64,000 bases of DNA from Silurus meridionalis (Eukaryota; Chordata; Actinopteri; Siluriformes; Siluridae), in assembly GCF_014805685.1 (NCBI RefSeq), contig NC_060887.1:29667963-29731962 (forward strand), read 5' to 3'. The position numbers and the translations under genes were made by a program. Below the pieces are notes generated by a model. The model ran no database searches. It saw only the letters and a list, made by a program, of their open reading frames with translations, and was not told where the DNA came from. Positions 22,024 through 34,205 of this stretch are shown one piece after another (the first letter of the stretch is position 1; every line of letters begins with the position of its first letter).

Positions 22024-22722
22024 TGTTCTGTCCTCACTAAACGTGTAACTTCTCTATCCAGCTAGACAGACAGCGAACAGGTGAGATGTTGATTCATGGC
22101 TTTTATTCTTCCTGTAGCTTTAATGAATCTTTCCTCTTCTAACTTTAACATTAGAATTAAAATTGAAATTGAAATTGTAAAACTGTCAACAAACATAGAA
22201 AATACAGCAATTAGAATTGTAATTAAATCACATTCAAAGTGCATAGCCAACTGAACAGTATTCACTGCCTAAAGCATTCAAAGAAACATAAAATCACACA
22301 TTAAATCAATGCATTAAACATAACATTGTCATGTGCATTTAAAATTATATTCTTACTTCTAAGTAATTGCTTGTAATCCAATCTAACAAAAACCCAAATT
22401 AGCCTAATAATGATAACAAAGGACCGCTAGCATACGGCGCTACCTAATGCTTACATTTTGCACTTTAACAATTACATCGCTAGATTAATGAATTTACATA
22501 TTTTAACATCTTTAACCTACTAAACATCATATTTATGACAAATAATAGCGACTCACAGCCTTGTGCAAGTCACGACTTCACCATACAAGCTGCTCTTCAG
22601 CCATGACACTTTCCAATTAACTCAACTCAACACGAGGCATACAGAAGTTACTATATACAAGGGGGCCCTTAAAGGTCAACATATAACCAGAATCACCATT
22701 ACAATTAAACTAAACCATTACA
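22024..22722 (-). repeat. BEL/Pao 3' LTR
   Basis: 699 bp. Aligns end to end with 27,914-28,634 but lacks two short blocks present there (near ttctcaccac and near cattttgtttttagc). Confidence 0.9.
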
Positions 22723-22903
22723 CTCCCCGCCTGGTATAAATGCTTTTATACCATTATTTAATACTAATGAGTCTTTGTATCACTACTTTGAGGAAGCAGG
22801 AGAATAAGTTGAGTCACTGGGCGCAAGTAGACACGAGTGGTCCCTTGCTTCACAACTTTAACTTCCACTTTTCTGATCCTCTTGTCTTCGCTTGGGATGC
22901 TTT

Positions 22904-23902
22904 TCATTCATTACATTTAACTTGATCATCTTTTAACAAGACTACGTCCCCTTCTTGAATGTTATCTTTGTCATGAGTCCATTTCCTTCTTGGCTGAAGC
23001 ACTGACAGATATTCTTGTCTCCAGCGCTTCCAAAAGGTATCTGCAAGACCTTGAACGTGTTGCCATTGCTTTTTATACATGTCTTTTATGTCAAATGGTC
23101 CTTCAGGAGCGGGAGCAACTCCTGCCTTTGGCGTTAGAAGCATAGACGGTGTCAAAATAGTTGGTGAGTCTGAATCAGTACTTATGGGTACCAATGGACG
23201 AGCATTAATGATTGCCATGACTTCAGCCATTAGTGTTGTGAGGACCTCATGGGTAAGACGAGTTGGACCTGACTGCAGTAACATTGCGTCTAGAATGCGG
23301 CGGGCGATGCCAATCATTCTTTCCCATGATCCACCCATATGTGATGAGTGAGGCGTGTTGAATGTCCATGTACAGCCTTCGTTGCTGAGGTAATCTTGGA
23401 TCTCAGGGCGATCTGTACTGATTTTTAGCTCCTTACAGGCTCCAATAAAGTTAGTGCCGCGGTCTGATCTGAGAACCTTGGAAGGGCCTCTAACTGCGAA
23501 AAACCTTCACAGTGCATTAATAAAGCATGAGGCGGACATAGTTTCAATTACTTCTATATGAACTGCACGAGTCCCTAAGCAACTAAATAAAACTGCCCAG
23601 CATTTGCTTTCTGCGGCCCCACCCCTAGTCTTGCGAGTGACTACACTCCAGGGCCCAAAAACATCTAAGCCGACCCTAGTGAACGGGGGCTCCATGGTGA
23701 GTCGATCTTCTGGGAGATTGGCCATTTTTTCAACAGGTTTCCCTCTAAGCCTACGACAAGTGACACACTGATAGATTACACTTGAGACTAATTTCCTGCC
23801 TCCAATTATCCAAACACCAGCAGATCGCAGCGCTCCCTCTGTGAGGTGACGACCTTGGTGAGCAACTCCTTGATGGTAATGTTTCACAAGCAGAGTTGAC
23901 AC
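22904..23902 (-). pseudogene. BEL/Pao integrase remnant with nonsense codon
   Basis: 23,902-23,507 has the HHCC-type zinc region (HYHQGVAHQGRHLTEG, CVTCRRLRGK) and the first catalytic Asp in VGLDVFGPW. A TGA at 23,507-23,509 interrupts the same frame. It resumes through RSDRGTNF and HMGGSWERMIG (the Glu-bearing motif) to the DUF5641-like tail (WQHVQGLADTFWKRWRQEYL), ending at 22,904. Confidence 0.85.
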
Positions 23903-23939
23903 ATGATGTTTTTTAGGGAGTATAATAGGATGCTTTTCC

Positions 23940-24635
23940 TCATACGGGAGATTGGCTAGAGATGTCCGACCCCCAACCCTTAACAGTCCATCTGAGTCTA
24001 TGAAAAGGTTTAGAGTGGGCTTGTTTTTGTGATACGTTCCCCTTTATGCAGTTTCTTAATGTCCTCTTTGAATGAATATTGTTGGACGCTTGAGTGACTG
24101 TAAATTTAGCTTGAGTTTGAGGATTCGTAGTGTTTTGATTTGAAGCTTTGGACTTGTTTCTAGCTAGAGTAATGAGTTTTGCCATACCTCGTATGAGATG
24201 TTTCCATGTTGAGAATCGTTCGAACCGGTGTGATCTGAGGGGTTCGATGCTGGCTTTAGTTGCATAGACATTCACTTCTGGTCGAATCTCTGAATCATGC
24301 TCTGGTTCTATTAGCTCGAACTTGTTTGTATCTGCTGTAGATGAACACTGAGGCAGTTTCTTCGACAAGAATAGGGGTCCGGTGAACCAGTATGTTTGTG
24401 GCAGTAGAAGTGCTGCTATTGGGCGAGTAGCAATGTCTGCTGCGTTGTTTTCTGATGAGACATGATGCCATTGTGTTGGTACTGAAGATTTTCTGATTCT
24501 ACAGACTCTGTTTGATACATAGACGTAAAATCTTCTTGACGTGTTGTAGATGTAACCTAGTACAATCTTACTGTCAGTGTAGTACTTTACAGCATGAAGC
24601 TCTAGGTCAATTTCTTGGCATATAAGCTCTGCCAT
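23940..24635 (-). pseudogene. BEL/Pao RNase H region remnant
   Basis: Frame shifted from the RT. Carries YYTDSKIVLGYIYN and the WHHVSSENNAADIATR motif, characteristic of the Pao RNase H region. The C-terminal half is diverged. Confidence 0.75.
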
Positions 24636-26200
24636 AGATTTGACTCCGCTAACATTTTCTGCGTTTTTTGCAGGAGGTCGATTGCTTCAAATTCTGTCGG
24701 GAGTGATGTTAGACCGTCGTCCACGTAAAAGTTTCTAGTGACAAAATGCTCTGCGTCCTTGCCATATTCCTTCACACTGGATTCAGCTGCCTTTCGGAGC
24801 CCGTAGATTGCAACAGAGGGAGATGGACGATTTCCAAAAACATGGACTTTCATTCGATACTCAATGATTTCCTTTCTGACATCATTGTCTCTGAACCAGA
24901 GAAATCGCAGGAAATTGCGATGGTCATCCCTTACTGTGAAACAGTAGAACATTTGTTCCATGTCCGCTGTTATTGCAATGGGCTCTCTGCAGAATCTGAT
25001 TAGAACCCCATGCAAGGCGTTGTTGAGATCTGGGCCGCTTAAAAGGACGTCATTAAGTGCTACGCCCTCATGTTTAGTGCTTGAGTCAAAAACCACACGG
25101 ATTTGCTTGGGATTCTGTGGGTGATACACCCCAAACATAGGGAGATACCAACACTCTTCATTCAGCTGTAAGTCGGGCGCGACTTCTGCTTGCTTGTTGC
25201 CCATGACTTTTTGCATGAACTGTACAAAGTGCTCTCTCATCTCAGGTTTTTTGTCGAGACTTCGTTTTAGTGTGTTGAGTCTTTTCACAGCCTGATCTCG
25301 ATTATTTGGTAGAAGTTGTCTGGGTGTGACAAAGGGAAGGGGTGCAACCCAGCTGTTGGTCTCATCCTGATACATTTCGTTCTGCATTATTGTGAGAAAT
25401 TGCGCATCCTGTTGTGAAGGTGCTAACTTTTCATCATCCTCCCTTCCGATAAAGATAGTGTCCCCAAGATAGTCTGTTTGTATCGCCTGGTAAGTATCTG
25501 TACAGATTTGAGTGTCTTTTAGAGGCCTGAGATACGAAGGACGTCCATTAAGCAATGTGTTTGTTTTGTACGTTGTAACTGACCTTGGTTTGTGTGCGCC
25601 ATTCAAACAGACATCTCCCACAATAACCCAGCCGAGATCAAGGCAGTGGGCGAACGGTGCATTATGGGGACCATTGCACTGTTCTCTCATGTTGTGTAAA
25701 CTGAGTATGTCTCTACCCAAGAGCAACAGGATTTGTGCATTTGAATCTATGGGATGTATCTTGTGCGCAAGCGCCTTTAAGTGTGGATGGTATTGGGTGA
25801 CTTCAGGCGAAGGGATCTCTGAGCGATCCTCTGGGATCATGTCACATTCCAGCATCGGAGGCAGCGGCACCTTAATGTGACCATCTATAGACTCGACAAT
25901 GAAATCTTTAGCCTTTCTCCCTCTAACTTCCATGATACCTGAACATGTATACACCTCGGTGCCTCCTTTAACACTAAAGATGTCGAAAAAGTCAGAGCAG
26001 GCAAGAGACTGATTACTTTGTTCGTCCATAACAGCATACAGGTTTATTGCCTTGTCCCTCTGACCTGATGGATACACTTTGCATAGGCATATTTTAGCAC
26101 AAGACCTTGAGCCACGCTGTTTGCCACATACCTCAGTGCACATTGCTGTAGCTGAGACTGATGGTGTGCTAAGCTCAGGCTCCCCGCCATGCTGTTTCAC
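24602..26200 (-). pseudogene. BEL/Pao protease and reverse transcriptase remnant
   Basis: The N-terminal aspartic protease (AVMDEQSNQSLACSDFF; then LLLGRDILSLHNM and LGWVIVG) is followed by RT with WYLPMFGVYH, VVFDSSTKHEGVALND, ITADMEQMFYCF and the catalytic FYVDDGL. The protease motif has DEQS in place of the canonical D(T/S)G, as in the left element's DTQS. Frame ends abruptly after LLQKTQKMLAESN, where the connection region should follow, so sequence is missing between RT and RNase H. Confidence 0.85.
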
Positions 26201-26349
26201 CTCTATCGGCGGTGTGGTGTTGTTAGGAGGGGGCGGGCCTGGATGTAAAGCTGTGTTGTGTCTTTCACTCCCACATTCTTTGCAGGTGACTTTTATCTGA
26301 CAGTTTTTGGCTTGGTGTTTGGTTGATGCAACACTTGAAGCATATGTTT

Positions 26350-27845
26350 TTATCCTTCAGATACGTTTTTCTCTCTTCTAGGGACTTGCTGCGGAAAGTG
26401 CGACATCTCCTGAGGGGATGCATTTTTTTTATGCAAGGGACATTGTTTGTCTGGATCATCACTAACATCTGTTGTTTCATTACTCTGTGCTATTTCTGTC
26501 TTTTTCACTGAAATCATAGGACGAGTACTGTTTTTAACAGGTCTGTCAAACTTGGACTGCGCTGCTGACAGAAAGGAGAAACTTGGATCATTTCTTATGC
26601 GTGCTTGCTCCCGTACAAAGTTAGAGAAGGTAGAAAATGGTGGAAATGTAGCATTGTAATCTACCTTGTATCTGGATGCATGTGAGATCCATCTTTCTTG
26701 CAGGGAGTAAGGGAGCTTTTCCACTATGGGATTAACACCACGAGCTGTATCCAGAAAGGCTAGTCCAGGTGAATAACCCTCTGCTTTAGCCAGTTGTAGT
26801 TCAAGCAAAAGATCTCCTAGCTCCCTTAGTTTACTTGAGTCTCTAGCTGTAATCTTAGGGAAGTTTTCAACCTTTTGAAAGAGTGAGTGTTCAGTTACCT
26901 CAGGTGCTCCATAGGTTTCTTCCAAGCGCTGCCAGATCATGTTAAGGGCTTCAGCAGCATCATTGATTTGAGCCGCACTGATTCTTTTAGATTGTTGGTT
27001 TGACTTTGGTCCAAGCCATTTTACAAGTAGATCTAATTCTTCTTTAGGGGACAGGGACAGGTCTTTAATGACATTCAGAAATGAGGATTTCCAGCTACGA
27101 TAATTTTGTGGATCATCATCGAAGGTTTGCAAAGTGGCTGGCACCAGTTCCCGTTTCATTAAATATTTAGCCATATCATCTACTGTAGATGTCTGTTGAG
27201 GGTTTCGGGGCGTTGAGCTGAATGATTGGTGTTGATGATTGAGAACCGGATGTGACATGTTAGGATGTGGCGTTGACATGTATATAGATGGCCTTTGTTG
27301 TCTGTGCTGCGGGGTTTCTTGCTTGATTACAGGAGTAATGTAGGGGGATGGTGATGGTTCTGTTCCTGTGTTATGTTGATAGAATGGGTTCGTGATTGAG
27401 ATTTGAGGCTGTGACGGCACTTGGTTGCTTTGCAAGAATACTTGACTATCAATGAAATTTTGAACCTTTTCTTGGAGTCCACGGGGTTGTCGCACAGATG
27501 TTTTTTGCTGTAAGGCTGTTGTTCTTCAAACTGTACGGCTGCTTCTAATATCTCTGCTTCTGCTGCAGCAGCGGCTGCTTCTTTCTTTATCTTTAAAATA
27601 TGTAGCTGAGCCTGCATTTCAGCTTGTTGTTTCATTACTTCAGCTTCCTCTTTTGCATAGACCACCTGCGCTTGTACAGCCTCAGCTTTGGCTCGCACTT
27701 TGAGAGCTGCTACGCTTGCAGATGACCTGGTAGACCGCGTTGAAGAAGCAGAGCACCGGGATCTCGTTTCCAGTACCTCATCTTGTGCTTTCGGCATGTG
27801 GCTCCATGGCAGTCGTTGGGGTTGCGGGTCCGATGGCTGCCACAT
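26350..27845 (-). pseudogene. BEL/Pao Gag remnant
   Basis: Two overlapping minus frames. 27,845-27,327 is an Ala/Glu-rich coiled-coil N-terminus (AEAVQAQVVYAKEEAEVMKQ, AAAAAEAEILEAAV). 27,495-26,350 holds the DUF1759-like Gag core (LQTFDDDPQNYRSWKSSF, LEETYGAPEVTEHSLFQKVE). The change of frame near 27,330-27,500 is a frameshift. A short further frame (26,480-26,265) carries Cys residues of the zinc knuckle (KNICFKCC). Confidence 0.8.
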
Positions 27846-27913
27846 GATGATTTGATGACTGAAGTTAACAGCTTCTGAAAGGAGTTGTATGCTGACGAAA
27901 AAAGGCTTTTTAC

Positions 27914-28634
27914 TGTTCTGTCCTCAATAAACGTGTAACTTCTCTATCCAGCTAGACAGACAGCGAACAGGCGAGATGTTGATTCATGGCTTTTATTCTT
28001 CCTGTAGCTTTCATGAATCTTTCCTCTTCTAACTTTAACATTAGAATTAAAATTGAAATTGTAAAACTGTAAACAAACATAGAAAATACAGCAATTGGAA
28101 TTGTAATTAAATCACATTCAAAGTGCATAGCCAACTGAACAGTATTCACTGCCTAAAGCATTCAAAGAAACATAAAATCACACATTAAATCAATGCATTA
28201 AACATTACATTGTCATGTGCATTTAAAATTATATTCTTACTTCTAAGTAATTGCTTGTAATCCAATCTAACAAAAACCCAAATTAGCCTAATAATGATAA
28301 CGAAGGACCGCTAGCATACGGCGCTACCTAATGCTCACATTTTGCACTTTACATTTTGTTTTTAGCAACATTTACATCGCTAGATTAATGAATTTACATA
28401 TTTTAACATCTTTAACCTACTAAACATCATATTTATGACAAATAATAGCGACTCACAGCCTTGTGCGAGTCACGACTTCACCATACAAGCTGCTTTTCAG
28501 CCATGACACTTTCCAATTAACTCAACTCAACACGAGGCATACAGAAGTTACTATATACAATTCTCACCACAAGGGGGCCCTTAAAGGTCAACATATAACC
28601 AGAATCACCATTACAATTAAACTAAACCATTACA
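27914..28634 (-). repeat. BEL/Pao 5' LTR
   Basis: 721 bp, partner of 22,024-22,722. Several substitutions and small indels separate the two LTRs, so the insertion is not recent. Confidence 0.9.
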
Positions 28635-28812
28635 CTCCTTCACAGGAGGTCTTGTGCTGTTGTAGTTCCAAACCTCCAGGAAAAGTAGGTCATTTTAATA
28701 CAGCATTAAAACCAAAAAGGCTAAGGTGTGCACAATGCATTTAAATTAGCGATCATTATAATGGAAATTAGTGTTAATTTCGACACTAAAATTATTTTTA
28801 AAAAAAGGCCTA

Positions 28813-29036
28813 TGTCCACTTAAGAGTATTTCACTGTTAGGAAAGGACGTTTGTATCAAGCACTGACTCAGTAATGTTGCACCACCTGCTGGACAAAACT
28901 CTAAATGCACTAATTTCAGTTTTAGAGAACTTATAGTTCTGAAACTAAACTAAAAAAAAAAACCCTTGGAAGCTGTCTTGTTTAACTTTAATTCCCATTC
29001 TATGTACTTAGTTTTACTTTTAAATAATTCCTTCTG
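28813..29036. repeat. Direct repeat flanking the inverted-repeat element, left copy
   Basis: Contains gtccacttaagagtatttcact, caccacctgctggacaaaac and ccattctatgtacttag, repeated in the same orientation at 30,118-30,352. Confidence 0.8.
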
Positions 29037-29733
29037 TACGGAAGTACGGAAGCGCATTGCATTCACAAAGAAAAAAAAATTCACAGCCAGGATCTCATAA
29101 TTATGACTTAGTATCTCATAATTATGAGATAAGTTGGGGCAGTCTGTGGCAGGGGAGCGTTTTAGCACATAACACCGGATCTGACGTTACTGCATTTTTT
29201 GCTCGGAAGCGCCTCATTGCGCAACAATGGAGACGTAGAAGCTATTATATGGTTTAGCTTGATGACTGTATATGTTAGTGTTAAGATGGTTCTCACACTG
29301 ATTCTCTAAACACAGTCCTATTATCTGTTCAGTGTCTATAGGATCTTTATGATGTGAGTATGTAAGGTATACAGGAAGTCTTTATCTGGGCTCACACATC
29401 TCCGGTTATTATTGTCTTCTTACCCAATCAGGAACAGTTTTAGCTCAGGTATTTTCCAGTGTGTGTGTATATATACTTGTCTGTTATCTGCATTAAATTA
29501 AAGAAAAACATATGCGCCATTCTGTGTGCTGTGTGATTCTTCCCTGATCAGAAAAGGCACCACAGATCACATGGAAAACCTCTCCAAGAATAAAGTTTTG
29601 TTTGGTCATAATAAAAATCTAACATTATATTAGTTTAATTAGTTACTGGACATTTCTCACTGACCTGCCCCTCCTGATAATGAATTTAGTTACGGTAAGT
29701 CTTGCTTTAGTTAACAGATACGGGGCAATAACG

Positions 29734-29767
<34 letters not shown>

Positions 29768-30117
29768 TTTAACATTGACTACTAATATATGTTACACGTT
29801 CTGACTGTCCACTTGATAAAAGTTTTTTTATGTGTAACGTGTAACATATATTAGTAGTCAATGTTAAAATATAATAATAAATATTATAATAATAACAACA
29901 ACCATATAATAGCTTCTACGTCTCCATTGTTGCGCAATAAGGCGCTTTTGAGCAAAAAATGCAGTAACGTCAGATCCGGTGTTATGCGCTAAAACGCTCC
30001 CCTGCCACAGACTGCCCCAACTTATCTCATAATTATGAGATACTAAGTCATAATTATGAGATCCTGGCTGTGAATTAATTTTTTTTTGTGAATGCAATGC
30101 GCTTCCGTACTTTCGTA
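29037..30117. mobile_element. Long inverted-repeat (foldback-like) element, 1,081 bp
   Basis: Arms of about 215 bp at 29,037-29,255 and 29,893-30,117 are inverted copies of each other. Outer ends are TACGGAAGTACGG and its near-complement CCGTACTTTCGTA. Arms contain the palindromic tctcataattatgaga. A second inner hairpin (attgactactaatatatgtt near 29,772 against its complement near 29,845) surrounds ctgactgtccacttgataaa. No coding frame of note. It may be a MITE or foldback element. Superfamily unresolved. Confidence 0.8.
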
Positions 30118-30370
30118 TCCACTTAAGAGTATTTCACTGTCAGGAAAGGACGTTTGTATCAAGTACTGACACAGTAATTTTGCACCACCTGCTGGACAAA
30201 ACTGTAAATGCACTTAAAAAATGATTTTAGTTTTAGAGAACTTGTAGTTCTGAAAATAAACTTTATCTTAATAATAATAATAATAATAATAAACTCTTGC
30301 AAGCTATGTCTTGTTTCTTTTTAATTCCCATTCTATGTATTTAGTTTTACTTTTAAATAATTCCTTGTGA
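30118..30370. repeat. Direct repeat flanking the inverted-repeat element, right copy
   Basis: Same-orientation partner of 28,813-29,036 with an added (AAT)n run at about 30,270-30,290. Confidence 0.8.
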
Positions 30371-30479
30371 TCGAATTCCTGTAGGAAAAAAGTTAATTCA
30401 CTTATTTATTTCAAAATCATGTCATAATACGATACAGTAAATATTTTAGAAATAACACAGGAGATAATCCATTTCCATA

Positions 30480-30860
30480 TCACTGTCCTCTACGTCTGCC
30501 TCTTTTAAACCAACCACCATCCAAAAACCTCCTCCTGTATTTCCTCCTGCATGGCGGCTCCATCCTCAGCATTCTTCAATGTACATACCCCATGTCCCTT
30601 CTCTGCACATGACAAAACCATCTCAATTTAATCTCTCACCTTTTCTCCAAAATGTCCTGCCTGCACAGTCCCTCTTATAAATCCTTTTCTAATCCTGTCC
30701 ATCCTCATCACTCCTAAAGAAAATTGCATCTTTAACTCTTCCACCTCCAGCTCCGCTCATGAACATTCCCTTTAACTTTTGCAAATACCCTTCGATCACA
30801 AATCGCTCCTGCAACTTTTCCTCATCCACTCCACCCTGCCTGCACTCTTTTCTCCACTTC
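30480..30860 (-). mobile_element. LINE RT C-terminal remnant
   Basis: Reverse-complement relative of the LINE debris at 2985-3830: ctgtcctctacgtctgcctc, caccttttctccaaaatgtcc, and at the upstream end the fragment encoding EKRVQAGWSG. Many frameshifts. Confidence 0.7.
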
Positions 30861-31174
30861 TCTAGCAAATAATAACATTAGGAAGAATGCCTTTAGCATG
30901 CAGTTTGCACTGTATCGAACGATAAGCTGCTTTTTGATATGTAGTAATGGCTTTAATTGTATTCTGTATGACAGTATGATGGAGCGTTGCTTTTTGTTCA
31001 CTACCACAGGGTTACTGCTTTTCCTTCTAAGCCTGCCCTCCTTCCCTGATACTCTGCGATTCCTTAGATTCTCTAAACCTTTCCTCAGTTTACACATACA
31101 CCTTTTGTTAAATAGAAATAAAAAAATAAATACCTTAAAATAGAACAGTGCAATTGACACTCAATGTTCAGACT

Positions 31175-31875
31175 CAGGAAAATAAACACACGTCCTCATT
31201 TATTTGCAATAGTTTGAAACACATTATTTTATTTAATGTTTAATTATTACATCACTAGTTAACAATTGACCACAACGAACACTTCTTTCAAACCAGAAAA
31301 CAAACTGAATTTTAAAATGAATGGGGGGGGAGAGAGGGGGAATCCTGCAAAAGACACTGTATGCACATGACAAGACTACCGTACACATCCCAATTGTTCT
31401 GCATGCTCTTAGTATAATATTTTAGCTTAAGCATGTTTATGGGACATATCTTAAATGGGCAATTTGAACAAAATGTGTCTGACATGAGCTTGTGGTTGTA
31501 AGCTTCGGTTTAACTTGATCAAGGCTGGTATGCTTCATGTTTGTGGCTCTTTGATAAGTGTGCCATGGTGGTATATCCATATTCACACTGCACTGGCAAT
31601 TTCAATCTCTGCTCTCACTGCTGTAGAAGGGCAGTTAGCTTCATTACATAGTGTCAATAAAATGACTTTGTTTTTTTGGAGATTTGACCTGCATATGACA
31701 GTGTGCTCTTCATGTTTCAAGACTAGAAGAGCGATGGAGATGTCAGTTGTTTACAGGAAATAACCCATAACCCACAGCCACAAGCACCATACCAAAGCAA
31801 TAGAAGAAAGTGAGGAACGCAAATACAAAACATTCTTCTATGTCAGCCCTTTTCTTAGAAAAGGCAGTTACATTT

Positions 31876-31906
<31 letters not shown>

Positions 31907-33959
31907 GATTAATAAAAATAATGACAAGCGCACTTCTTAACACACCAAATCTTTACTGGACATCCCTTTAAAACATGATCAATGCTCTTTTTTTTTTTTT
32001 TTTTTTATTATTTTTATTTCCAACTTGTTCTTCCAGCGCCAATATTGAAGGTATAAATATATATTTACATATAGCGGTGTGCTAGTAACTAATGAGAAAC
32101 AATAGCCGTTAAATGAAAAAGCAGAGTACACTGCGAGTCACGAAAAGAAAAGGAAAATATTACTGCATTAAGGGAAGTGAGTTTAAAAGGACCACGACGA
32201 TTTTATCTACCGCTCCGAAGGTAACAAAATAAAGTCAGACTTCGAGGAGAACCGCGCTCAGAGCATTTAAAAGCTGCACATCGTAATTCAAATACAAATA
32301 TCTACAAACCTCTCCTTTTTTTTTATTATTACCATTACATAAATAATAACAGTTATTGCCCATAAACCAAAATAATCTTTGCCCCCTCCCCCTAATTCAT
32401 ATTGAGGAAATAATTTGCATCATTGGCACTTCAATTTCTCAAATATTACTAAGAAAATGCTCAGTGTGGATTTGAATTTGTTCGGTAATAGTGCTTAAAA
32501 ATCCTTCAACAATGGGAAGGTGATAAGTGCTAATTCAGAGCATTTAATCAGATATTTGAATGGACCGGATTGTAGTGTTTTTGATCTCACTTCACTGCGT
32601 AAATATAAGGCAAAGAAAATGATGGTTTTCTTGTAGAATTGCTCCTTTCTTCAATTTAAGGGAGCAGAGAACTATGTGACTGTGTAAGGTTTGTCAGAGT
32701 GCGACACACGATCATGACCACATTACAAAGGCTATACAGGGGTGAAGAAGATTAAATGCCACAAGAGAAATAAGCTAGAACATATCTGCTGCCTCCGGCA
32801 TTCTTTTGCAACGTACCTCTGACTGTTGAATCAGATCTTGGCAAACTTTCCACGACACCTTCAGTGGAAGCGGAACAAGGTATAAAGACATTGACTGGTT
32901 CAACTAAATCCCATTTAAAGCAATAACTCATCCAGGCAAAACAAAAAGCTTTGGGTCAGACTGACGTTCAAAGTGCTTTTGTATCGTCCCAAAAGTAGAT
33001 TCAGGTTCTCTTCTAGGACAAGCAGCGCAAAGCAGTTTATTATTTTTTTCTTTCTCCTTAATTCTCTCAAGCTGAAGTTTAGGCACAACACCAGGTTAAT
33101 CAATGGTACAAAATCAATAGCTTCACTTCAATTGCACTTAATTCACACTTCATTTAACATCCAATAAAATACATGCCCATGTCCTTTCTCACATTCTTTG
33201 CACTAACAACGCTCTTTCTTCATCTGCTGACCGTGAACCCTTTCTTATACGTGTTTATAGCTATGTTTTGAGACTTTAAACTGTACGTTTTGTGTATTCG
33301 TTTCAAGATGTAGTTCATGTCCTATAGGCAAAAAGACTGCAGTATTGCTTTACTAGAAGAAAACACAAATGACACAAACATCCGAGCATACAGGAAACGG
33401 CGAAAAAGTCAAACATACAGCCACGGAAATTCACTCAAAAACATCACGGAAACAAGTTTAAAGCGATTTAGTTGAAACCTACGGCTCGTAGTTAAATGTG
33501 AGTCTGCGTGAAAGACGGCGAAAGATGAACGCGGGCGAGTTATGAGACTTGAAGGTACTGACGCAGGGAAGTCGATGCTGATCACATGACAGCCCCGCAT
33601 GCTGACGAAGAGGCACGGCACAATACTATGGCCCAGCGTTTCTAAAGTGGAGTTGTGTATATGGGTGGCGTATATAACTACATCATGGGGAAATTAGATC
33701 AATTCTAAAACTGCAGCATTGTGGGGAAAATAAAGAACCATTTCTACTAGACATTTTTACTGAATAAAACCAGGAGAGAGACTAGCAGGGAATATGTTGA
33801 ATAAACTGAGTAGGAATATTGTAAGTTGTGCAGTTAAGGAAGGGCCGGTAAATAGATCACGTCAAATTCGTTTTCACGTACTAATCGCCAGGAATACTCA
33901 GACTAAACCAGTGTACCCATGGGGCGAGGTTATGAGAGTTAAAAGACGAGTAGTGGAAG
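31175..33959 (-). other. map4: Putative map4 3' UTR
   Basis: The region after the map4 stop at 33,960 on the minus strand is about 2.8 kb without repeats of the type seen to its left or any credible frame, as expected of a long 3' UTR. Minus-strand AATAAA hexamers are at plus TTTATT 31,228-31,233 and 31,199-31,204. Their position near the transition to LINE debris makes them the best poly(A) candidates. A (TAA)n run is at about 31,879-31,905 and a T run at 31,989-32,006 (an A run in the transcript sense). Extent is inferred, not shown. Confidence 0.45.
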
Positions 33960-34205
33960 TCACGTGCGGAGTGTGGTGAGCGATTCAGCATCACCCTCTT
34001 GCTCTTGAGAGGCTGAGTGGAGGGCGGGGGTGGTGGAGGAGCGAGGCAAGCGGGCCGTCACCAACGAGTCGTTGAATGAAACACTGCTGCGGAGCGGATG
34101 GGGGTGGGCGGGGCTGTCACCCACGACGGGCCAGGTGATGATGTCAGCGCCGTGGTCCGTGCGAGAGCGGGCTTTCTCGCGGAAGTTGAGTTTGAAAGAT
34201 TCAAT
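33960..34205 (-). CDS. map4: map4 terminal exon with fifth-repeat-like C-terminus
   Basis: Acceptor ccctgctgcag. Read in phase 0 after the repeat-4 exon it gives 81 residues: [20 protein letters not shown] then [20 protein letters not shown], ending TTLRT and TGA at 33,960-33,962. The first part resembles the degenerate last repeat and DHGAEI motif of tau and MAP2 C-termini. Read after the 36,103 exon it supplies only the stop and 3' UTR. Confidence 0.8.
   Translation of the reverse strand: MESFKLNFREKARSRTDHGADIITWPVVGDSPAHPHPLRSSVSFNDSLVTARLPRSSTTPALHSASQEQEGDAESLTTLRT

Larger units (their letters stand above)
22024..28634 (-). mobile_element. Full-length BEL/Pao LTR retrotransposon (decayed)
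   Basis: LTRs at 22,024-22,722 and 27,914-28,634 are bounded by TG...CA and a perfect 5-bp target duplication CTCCT (22,019-22,023 and 28,635-28,639). A purine tract (ggcggggag, minus strand) abuts the 3' LTR at 22,723. The internal order on the minus strand is Gag, zinc knuckle, protease, RT, RNase H, integrase, DUF5641-like tail, the BEL/Pao order. Frames are split between Gag pieces, between Gag and protease, between RT and RNase H, and by a nonsense codon in integrase. I see no envelope gene. Not autonomous. Confidence 0.92.

Noticed and set aside
29864..30097. Frames of 66 and 77 codons in the two arms of the inverted-repeat element
   Set aside because: They are the same sequence seen twice through the inversion and have no domain.
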